Source: Desertimonas sp963732335 | GTDB lineage: Bacteria; Actinomycetota; Acidimicrobiia; Acidimicrobiales; Ilumatobacteraceae | Reading direction: 5' to 3' | DNA: 64,000 bases | Assembly: GCA_963732335.1 (NCBI GenBank) | Contig: CAVSZO010000010.1 | Span: forward strand, 1 to 64,000 | In this document: positions 27,426-33,898 of the stretch, in pieces | Position numbering within the stretch: the first letter of the stretch is position 1 | Layout of the letters: every line of letters begins with the position of its first letter | Notes under the pieces: model-generated | What the model saw: the letters and a program-made list of their open reading frames with translations, nothing else | Told to the model about the DNA's origin: nothing | Database searches by the model: none | Made by a program: the position numbers and the translations under genes

Positions 27426-28483
27426 CTAGAACACCACCTTGAAGGTTGCCGTGACGACGATGTTGGCGACGGCGACGGGGATCAGCACCTTCCAGGCGAA
27501 GCGTTGCAGCTGGTCCTCACGGAACCGCGGGAAGCTGAAGCGCACCCACATCACGATGAAGCTGAGCGCCATCATCTTGGTGAACAGGATCAGTGGTCCG
27601 GCGACGTTCATCCAGTCGTCGACGTCGTCGATGCTCTCCCAGCCGAACCAGGCGAACGGCACTCCCCAGCCACCGAGGAAAAGGGCCGCGGCGATCAGCG
27701 AGAACACGCCGACGGTTGCGAACTCGGCGATGAAGAAGATGAGGAAGCGGAACCCGGAGTACTCGGTCATGTACCCAGAGACGAGCTCGGACTCGGCGAT
27801 CGGCATGTCGAACGGCGGCTGGGTCAGCTCCGCCTGCACGGCGATCATGAACACGACGAACCCGATGAACTGGGTGAGGATGTAGGGGTTGCCGAGGCCG
27901 TCCCAGCCGAAGATCGCACCGGCGTTCTGCTGGAAGATGATCTCCTGGAAGTTCATCGACGCCGGCCTGGATCACCACACCGATCACGCCGAGCACGAGC
28001 GGCAGCTCGTAGGCGATCAGCTGACCCGCCCCCCGCAATCCGCCGAGCAGCGAGTACTTGTTGGCACTCGACCAACCGGCGACGAGGATGCCGAGCACGC
28101 TGATCGACGACACGGCGAGGGCGTAGAACACGCCCACCTGGAAGTTCGTCAGCCACGCGTCGGGACCGAAGGGAACGGCGGCGACGAGCAGGAACGTCGA
28201 CACCAGGGCGATCAACGGCGCCATCTTGAAGATGCGGTGATCGGCCGCCGCCGGGGCTGTGTCCTCCTTCTGTAGCCACTTGCCGACTTCGGCGACCAAC
28301 TGCAACGAGCCGTACGGCCCGGCCTCCATCGGGCCGAGGCGGCTCTGCATGAACGACATCATCTTGAACAGGAAGACATAGACGATCGTTCCTGCCGGCA
28401 GCAGGACGGCCACGACCCCGGCGAGCACGCGCAGCAACGACTGACCCCAGTACGGAATGTCAACCGCGAGCAATCGCGCTCAT
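27426..28483 (-). CDS. nuoH: NADH-quinone oxidoreductase subunit H, operon 1, two frameshifts
   Basis: Quinone-site membrane subunit, about 351 residues. It has MQSRLGPMEAGPYGSLQLVA (family GPN.AGP motif region), GWSSANKYSLLGGLRGAGQL, AELTQPPFDMPIAESELVSG and the end VVTATFKVVF. An extra base near 27962 separates IQAG from SMNFQEIIF. The natural start is probably ATG 28483, which overlaps the nuoD1 stop as ATGA, with a second extra base near 28470 before VDIPYWGQSL. TTG 28473 is the in-frame alternative. The GPMEAGPYG form differs from the GPNKAGPFG of operon 2. Confidence 0.92.
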
Positions 28484-29656
28484 CGATCGATGTCCCCGAG
28501 GATGAAGTAGAGCGACGCGAGGATCGTGATGATGTCGGGGACGTACACGCCACGCAGCACCCACGAGGCAATCGACACGTTGCTGAAGCTGGCCGACCGG
28601 ATCTTCACCCGGAACGGACCGAGATCGCCCTTGGACACCACGTAGTAGCCCATCTCGCCGAGCGGGTTCTCGGTCGACACCCATGCCTCGCCCGCGGGAA
28701 CCTTGATGATGCGCGGCACCTTGGCCATGATCGGCCCGGCCGGCAGGGTGTCGAGGAGTTGGTCGACGATCTTCGTTGCCTCACGGGTCTCCTGCAGACG
28801 AATCCAGCAGCGGGCGAAGCTGTCTCCGTCTGGGTGCGTCCACACCTTCCAGTCGACCTTGTCCCAGGCCATCGGCAGCTTCTGGTCGCGGCGCAGGTCC
28901 CAGTCGACGCCGCTGGCGCGCAGGTTCGGCCCGGACAGTCCGTACTGCAGGGCGATGTCGCGGGGGATGATGCCGACCCCACGCGTGCGCTCCTGGAAGA
29001 TCTCGTTGCCGATCAGCAGGTCCTCGTTCTCGTCGCAGAAGCCGCGGATCTTGCGCATCACCTGTCGGCACTCGTCGATGAACCCCTTGGGGAGGTCGTC
29101 CTTGAGCCCGCCGATGCGGTCGAAGTTGGGGTGGAATCGGCCTCCGGTCACCGACTCGATCAGGTTGAGCACGTGCTCGCGGTCGCGGAAGGCGAGGAAC
29201 ACCGGTGTCACGGCACCGAGCTGGACCCCGAGGTCGCCGAGGAACAGGGTGATGTTGGCGATGCGCGAGAGCTCGAACAGGATCGTGCGGATGTACTGCG
29301 CCCGCGGCGGCGCCTCGATCTCCATGAGCTTCTCGGCAGCGAGGATGAACGGCACCTCGTTGGCGAAGCTGCCGAGCCAGTCGATGCGGTTGACCAGGGT
29401 CGTCACCTGCGGGTAGGTGCGCACCTCGGACGAGCTTCTCGTAGCCCCGGTGCATGTAGCCGGCGACGGGTTCCGCCCACACGACCTGCTCGCCGTCGAG
29501 GCGGACGACGATGCGCAGCGTGCCGTGCGTCGCCGGGTGTTGTGGGCCGATGTTGAGGGTCATCCCCTCGGTTTCCAGCTCGACGTTGAGACGGGCGTCG
29601 GCTGCCTGCCCGGCGATGTAGGCCAGCTGCTGCCGTTCCGAGAGCAGGTCGGTCAC
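28480..29656 (-). CDS. nuoD: NADH-quinone oxidoreductase subunit D, operon 1, one frameshift
   Basis: 49-kDa-type quinone-binding subunit, about 391 residues. It starts MTDLLSERQQLAYIAGQ (GTG 29656, overlapping the nuoC1 stop) and has LNIGPQHPATHGTLRIVVRL with the quinone-site histidine. The motif GYMHRGYEKL carries the HRG.EK arginine. An extra base near 29430 then precedes VRTYPQVTTLVNRIDWLGSF. The end is ASLYFILGDIDR, a standard NuoD terminus. NuoC and NuoD are separate genes, not fused as in E. coli. The HRG form matters because a MidA/NDUFAF7-like gene lies in the same operon. Confidence 0.94.
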
Positions 29657-30570
29657 GACGGCTCGTCCTCCGACGGGCTCTCGGGTTCTGTGTCAGCAGA
29701 TGTGCCCGTATCGGGCGTACTCGCTGACACAGAGTCTGGCCCAGGTTCTGTGTCAGCAGATGTGCCCGTTCCGGGCACTTTGCCTGACACAAACTCCGGG
29801 TGAGCCGGCGCGTCGGCCACCGTCTCGTCCGTGACGTCAGCGGGCTCGGCAGCCGTCTCCGGATGCGCCGCCGCCTCACTTTCAAGAGCCTCTTCTGCAG
29901 ACGTGGCGTCAGCGGAGCCGGACCCGTCAGCGTCCGCCTCCTCCTCGGCCGGCATCGGCTCGACGTCGACGATGCCGGGCCAGGGCTTGACGATCCGGGA
30001 GAGCAGCGGGAAGTCCTTGCGCAGCGGGAACCCCTCGAACTCGGTAGGGAGGTAGATGTTGCGCAGGTCCGGATGGCCGGTGAAGGTGATCCCGAACATC
30101 TCGTGCGTCTCGCGCTCGTGCCAGTTGGCGCCGGCGTAGATGGCGTGCCAGGAGTCGATCGCCATCGTGTCCTCGGCGACGTCAGCTTTGACCGTGACAC
30201 CGACGTGGCGTGTCGTGTCGGTCACCCTGGCGAACACCTGGAACCGGGTCTCGCCGCCGGCGTAGCCCTGCTTGACCTCGGTCGAGCGCTCTGGTGGTGG
30301 CTGCGTCGGGTCGTCCTCGCCGCGCCCGTACGGCGAGGGCATCCAGTCGAGCGCCGACAGAAAGCAGAAGTACGTGAAACCCATCTCGCTGAGCGCCCGC
30401 CCGGTGGCGGCCCACGATTCCGGACGGACGCGGATCCACAGGTCGTCCTGCGGTTTCAGCAGGTGCTCGACGAGGGCGTCGCCGATGTGGCGGCGCAGGT
30501 CGTCGACGATCGACTCCCGCAGGCCGTCACCTGGCAGCTCAGCAACGGGGGCGTCGGCAACCTCACTCAA
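29653..30570 (-). CDS. nuoC: NADH-quinone oxidoreductase subunit C, operon 1, with acidic C-terminal extension
   Basis: 305 residues. Peripheral-arm subunit with the NuoC core: VRPESWAATGRALSEMGFTY, YAGANWHERETHEMFGITF, HPDLRNIYLPTEFEGFPLRK. The core ends at about residue 200. The last 100 residues are acidic and low in complexity (EEEADADGSGSADATSAEEA), and part of them (GTSADTEPGPDSVSAS) is the translation of two 47-bp palindromic repeats at 29687-29793. Such an extension is not part of the family core. TTG 30570 overlaps the nuoB1 stop and is the most likely start, giving MSEVADAPVAELPGDG. The frame is intact throughout the repeats. Confidence 0.92.
   Translation of the reverse strand: MSEVADAPVAELPGDGLRESIVDDLRRHIGDALVEHLLKPQDDLWIRVRPESWAATGRALSEMGFTYFCFLSALDWMPSPYGRGEDDPTQPPPERSTEVKQGYAGGETRFQVFARVTDTTRHVGVTVKADVAEDTMAIDSWHAIYAGANWHERETHEMFGITFTGHPDLRNIYLPTEFEGFPLRKDFPLLSRIVKPWPGIVDVEPMPAEEEADADGSGSADATSAEEALESEAAAHPETAAEPADVTDETVADAPAHPEFVSGKVPGTGTSADTEPGPDSVSASTPDTGTSADTEPESPSEDEPS
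29687..29733. repeat. 47-bp CTGTGTCAGC palindromic element, copy 1, inside nuoC1
   Basis: Outer arms TCTGTGTCAGC and GCTGACACAGA are exact complements, with an inner GCCCG/CGGGC stem. It is read through in frame as part of the NuoC1 tail. A second copy starts exactly 60 bp away and a third lies at 38142-38188. Confidence 0.8.
29747..29793. repeat. 47-bp CTGTGTCAGC palindromic element, copy 2, inside nuoC1
   Basis: Left arm TCTGTGTCAGC is identical to copy 1. The right arm TGACACAAA is slightly decayed, and the inner GCCCG/CGGGC is kept. The element is in frame in nuoC1. Confidence 0.78.
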
Positions 30571-31108
30571 TGGCGCCACCGCCCACGACGATGGGTTCAC
30601 GCTTGGGGACGATGTCGTCGACGCCGTCGCCGCGCCACTTCGCCGCCATGTCCTCGTTCTTGATCCGTTGCTGGAGCAGGACGATGCCCTCGAGCAGGGC
30701 CTCCGGCCGCGGCGGACAGCCGGGGACATAGATGTCGACGGGGATGATCTGGTCGACGCCCTTGGTGACCGAGTAGCTGTCCCAGTACGGGCCGCCGCAG
30801 TTGGCGCAGCTCCCCATCGAGATGACGTACTTGGGCTCCGGCATCTGCTCGTAGAGGCGCAGGATCGCTGGCGCCATCTTGTCGGTGACGGTGCCGGAGA
30901 TGACGACGAGGTCGGCCTGTCGGGGGCTCGCCGGCAGCGGGATCACGCCGAGCCGCATGACGTCGTAGCGCGGTGAGGCGAACGCCGCACCCATCTCGAT
31001 CGCACAGCACGCCAGGCCCCATTGATAGACCCACAACGAGTACGAACGGCCGAGGTTCATCAACTTGCTGATCGCCCCGGGCAGCCGCCCGCGGTCGACT
31101 AGGCCCAT
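30563..31108 (-). CDS. nuoB: NADH-quinone oxidoreductase subunit B, operon 1
   Basis: 181 residues. Holds the terminal cluster N2 next to the quinone site. Ligands are C34 and C35 (WGLACCAIEMG), C101 (MGSCANCGG) and C131 (VPGCPPRPEAL). C104 is an additional cysteine in a position that is Ser, Thr or Ala in most NuoB proteins, including the operon 2 copy. ATG 31108 overlaps the nuoA1 stop and gives MGLVDRGRLPGAISKLMNLG. The C-terminus DGVDDIVPKREPIVVGGG is longer than the shortest homologues. The frame is intact. Confidence 0.95.
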   Translation of the reverse strand: MGLVDRGRLPGAISKLMNLGRSYSLWVYQWGLACCAIEMGAAFASPRYDVMRLGVIPLPASPRQADLVVISGTVTDKMAPAILRLYEQMPEPKYVISMGSCANCGGPYWDSYSVTKGVDQIIPVDIYVPGCPPRPEALLEGIVLLQQRIKNEDMAAKWRGDGVDDIVPKREPIVVGGGAIE

Positions 31109-31464
31109 CGCAGCAGTCCCCGCTTCCAGGCGTACAACAGGCCGTCGAGGAGCAGCACGATGAACGCCACCATGACCGCCAGCCCGAAGCCGCCGTACCG
31201 CTCGACCGCGGCGGCCCATGGGAAGATGAACACGGCTTCGACGTCGAAGATGACGAACAGCAGGGCGAACACGTAGTAGCGGATCTGGCTCTGCGACCAG
31301 CCGATCCCGACCGGTTCGCGACCACCCTCGTAGGCGATCAGCTTCGCCGGCGACGGCTTCTCCGGGCGCAGCAGGGCGGCGACGCCCAGCAGCAGACCGC
31401 CGAGCACGAGCGCAATACCGCCGAACCAGACGACCGTGAGGTAGTCGCGGAGATATACCGACAT
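31099..31464 (-). CDS. nuoA: NADH-quinone oxidoreductase subunit A, operon 1
   Basis: 121 residues with three helices, the first gene of the 11-subunit operon. It carries the membrane glutamate motif FDVEAVFIFPWA on helix 2 and the loop KLIAYEGGREPVGIGWSQSQ, in which a glycine replaces the cysteine usual in YECG of operon 2. The start MSVYLRDYLTVVWFGG is good. The stop overlaps nuoB1. The operon promoter should lie in the 71-bp gap towards the divergent ilvA gene at 31536, but no clear -35/-10 pair was recognised there. Confidence 0.94.
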   Translation of the reverse strand: MSVYLRDYLTVVWFGGIALVLGGLLLGVAALLRPEKPSPAKLIAYEGGREPVGIGWSQSQIRYYVFALLFVIFDVEAVFIFPWAAAVERYGGFGLAVMVAFIVLLLDGLLYAWKRGLLRWA

Positions 31465-31535
31465 GCGCGCTGGACGCTACCAATCATCCTGAGCCGCTGG
31501 GTAAAGGGTCGAGCGGAAAGTACGGTGGCGGACTC

Positions 31536-32754
31536 GTGGACGCTGGCACCGCCACCGACGCCGTCACGCTGGCGGACATCACCGCTGCTCGTGGCGTCGC
31601 CGGCGCCGTCGCCAAGCACACCCCGGTGGTCTCCTCGGCGGCGCTGTCGAACGACTTCGGCCAGCCGGTCGTCCTCAAGGCGGAGAGCCTGCAGCGAACC
31701 GGCTCGTTCAAGATCCGCGGTGCGATGAACAAGGTCGCCTCGTTGGGTCCGCTCGCCAAGGCAGGGGTCACGGCCGGCAGCGCCGGCAACCACGCCCAGT
31801 CGCTGGCGTTCGCCGCCAGGTACTTCGGCGTGCCGTGCGAGATCTTCGTCCCGGCCGGGGCGCCGATCTCCAAGATCGAGGCGTGCCGCAGCCACGGAGC
31901 AACCGTGATCGAGAGCGGGTCATCGGTCGACGAGGCGATCGCCGCAGCAAAGGAGCTCGCCGAACGTGACGGCAAGGGGTTCTGCCATCCCTACGACGAT
32001 CCGGCGGTGGTGGCCGGGCAGGGCACGCTCGGCCTCGAGCTCGTCGAGGACCTCGACGACCTGAGTTGCGTCATCGTCCCGATCGGCGGCGGCGGACTCG
32101 CCAGTGGCGTGGCGATCGCCGTCAAGTCGCTGATGCCCCACGTCCGAGTCGTTGGCGTGCAGGCCGCGCGTGTGCAGCCCGTTCGCCGGCGGGGCGGTGG
32201 CGACGGGCGCCGTCGCGACTCTCGCCGACGGGATCGCCGTGAAACAGCCGGGCGCCCTGACCCGGCCGCTCGTCGAGGCCTGGGTCGACGACATCGTGAC
32301 GGTGAACGAGGACGCCATCGCCGACGCGATGGTGCTGTTGATGGACCGGGCGAAGCTCTACGTCGAGGGTGCCGGCGCCGTCGGCGTCGCCGCCCTGCAG
32401 GCGGGAGCCGTGCGGCCGGTCGGCGGGGGCCACGCGTGCGTGGTGCTGTCGGGCGGCAACGTCGACCTCGGAGTCGTGCCTGGTCTGATCCGCCGTCACG
32501 AGACGACGGCCGGGCGCCGCCTCGTCGTGTTCACCAAGATCGACGACCGTCCCGGAGGCCTCGTCAAGTTGCTCTCCGTGTTCGCTGCCAACGGGGCCAA
32601 CCTCATCGACGTCGAGCACCACCGGGAGGGCGTCAACCTCAGCGTCCGGCAGACCGGCGTGCACGCCACGTTCGAGGTACGCGGACCGGAGCATGCCGAG
32701 ACGGTGGTCGGGGCGGTTCGCCAGGCCGGCTTCGAGGTCGACGTCGAGGGCTAG
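31536..32754 (+). CDS. ilvA: Threonine ammonia-lyase (serine/threonine dehydratase) with ACT domain, one frameshift
   Basis: Pyridoxal-phosphate enzyme of about 405 residues that converts threonine to 2-oxobutanoate, the first step to isoleucine. The cofactor lysine lies in LQRTGSFKIRGAMNK, followed by AGSAGNHAQSLAFAA and the phosphate-binding VPIGGGGLASG. An extra base near 32165 breaks GVQAAVCSPFAGG. The C-terminal LVVFTKIDDRPGGLVKLLSV is an ACT domain, so this resembles the short TdcB/IlvA type with a single ACT. GTG 31536 is the assumed start, and GTG 31525 is out of frame. It is divergent from the nuo-1 operon. Confidence 0.92.
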
Positions 32755-32868
32755 CTGGTCGCTGACGGTGTCACGCCGCGCCTGACCACAGATCGGCCGC
32801 CGGGATCTGCGTCAGCAAGTATGACGCACGCGAGGAGCGGACCCGTCGCGGCCCCGATGCTGTTGCAC

Positions 32869-32890
32869 GCCTACCTACCGGTAGGTAGGC
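32869..32890 (+). promoter_or_regulatory. 22-bp perfect palindrome, probable repressor operator
   Basis: Half-site GCCTACCTACC followed directly by its inverse complement. It ends 7 bases before the ATG of the acyl-ACP desaturase, so a bound protein would block the ribosome-binding or leaderless start region. Size and symmetry suit a TetR-family operator. No regulator gene is adjacent. A second, weaker 7-bp inverted repeat (TGCGTCA/TGACGCA) lies at 32807-32827. Confidence 0.7.
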
Positions 32891-32897
32891 TTTTCGG

Positions 32898-33818
32898 ATG
32901 GACGACGCCGCGTTGGTGCACGATCTCGAGCCCACCGTCGAGTCGCTGCTCGAACGCCACCTGCTCGCCTCCAAGGAATGGTTCCCGCACGAGCTGATCC
33001 CGTACAGCCGTGGCCGCGACGCCGTTCCCGGGATCGAGTGGAGCGAGGCGGACGCCGATCTCGGCGGCGCCACGATCGGCGACGCTGTGCGGTCGTCGCT
33101 GGTCGTCAACCTGCTCACCGAGGACAACCTGCCCTACTACTTCCGCTCGATCGAGCGGATGTTCGGCGCCGACGGGGCGTGGGGGACGTGGGCCCGCCGC
33201 TGGACCGCCGAGGAGGGTCGCCACTCGATGGCGATCTACGGCTACCTGATGACGACCCGCGCCGTCGACCCGGTGGATCTCGAGCGCGGCCGGATGGCAC
33301 AGGTGTCGGGTGGCAAGACGCCTGACCCCGAATCCACGGCTGACGGGTTCATCTACCTCACCCTCCAGGAGCTGGCGACGAGGATCGCCCACCGCAACAC
33401 GGGCAAGCTCATCGGCGACCAGGTCGGCTACGCGGTGATGTCCCGGGTGGCCGCAGACGAGAACCTCCATCACCTCTTCTACCGCGACCTCGCCGCGGCG
33501 GCGATCGCGGCCAGCCCGAGCACGATGATGGCGGCCATCGAGCGGCAGGTCGTCGGATTCTCGATGCCCGGGCTCGGCATCCCCGGTTTCGCCGGCCACG
33601 CCGCGGCGATCGCCAGGGCGGGCGTCTACGACCTGGCGATCCACCACGAACAGATCCTCGTCCCGGTTCTCCTCCGCCACTGGCAGATCGACCGGATCGA
33701 GGGCCTCGACGCCGAGGGCGAACAGGCCCGGGAACGGGTCATGGCCCGCCTTGCCAAGAGCGAGCGGGTTGCCCGCCGACTCAGCGAACGGCGAGCCGAG
33801 GCGCTCACGCCTGCCTGA
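32898..33818 (+). CDS. Acyl-[acyl-carrier-protein] desaturase (ferritin-like diiron)
   Basis: 306 residues. Soluble diiron enzyme that inserts a double bond into an acyl chain. Iron-ligand motifs are LLTEDNLPYYF, WTAEEGRHSMAIYGYLMTT (EE..H), LQELATRIAHRNTGKL and ADENLHHLFYRDLA (E..HH). This is the actinobacterial DesA1/DesA2-like branch. Start ATG 32898 gives MDDAALVHDLEPTVESLLER. The frame is intact. The upstream palindrome suggests strong transcriptional control. It is convergent with the GH65 gene, with a palindromic repeat filling the gap. It could supply monounsaturated membrane lipids. The electron donor is not encoded nearby. Confidence 0.93.
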   Translation: MDDAALVHDLEPTVESLLERHLLASKEWFPHELIPYSRGRDAVPGIEWSEADADLGGATIGDAVRSSLVVNLLTEDNLPYYFRSIERMFGADGAWGTWARRWTAEEGRHSMAIYGYLMTTRAVDPVDLERGRMAQVSGGKTPDPESTADGFIYLTLQELATRIAHRNTGKLIGDQVGYAVMSRVAADENLHHLFYRDLAAAAIAASPSTMMAAIERQVVGFSMPGLGIPGFAGHAAAIARAGVYDLAIHHEQILVPVLLRHWQIDRIEGLDAEGEQARERVMARLAKSERVARRLSERRAEALTPA

Positions 33819-33826
33819 ACCGTCCA

Positions 33827-33898
33827 TTGCGTTCCCCGGCCACGCAGGCCGTTGGTGGCCGCTCGCTCGCTGGCGCTCGCTCGCAACGATCGGCTGAC
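33827..33898 (+). repeat. GTTCCCCGGCCACG repeat family, copy A
   Basis: GTTCCCCGGCCACGCAGGCC (33831-33850) is followed by GTTGGTGGCCGCTCGCTCGC and CGCTCGCTCGCAACGATCGG. It fills the gap between convergent genes. Similar sequences are at 40187-40262 (inverted) and 62736-62802. Confidence 0.8.

Noticed and set aside
29687..29793. Possible CRISPR-like direct repeat (60-bp period)
   Set aside because: Only two units, palindromic themselves, in frame within nuoC1, and a third copy lies alone elsewhere. No array or cas genes.
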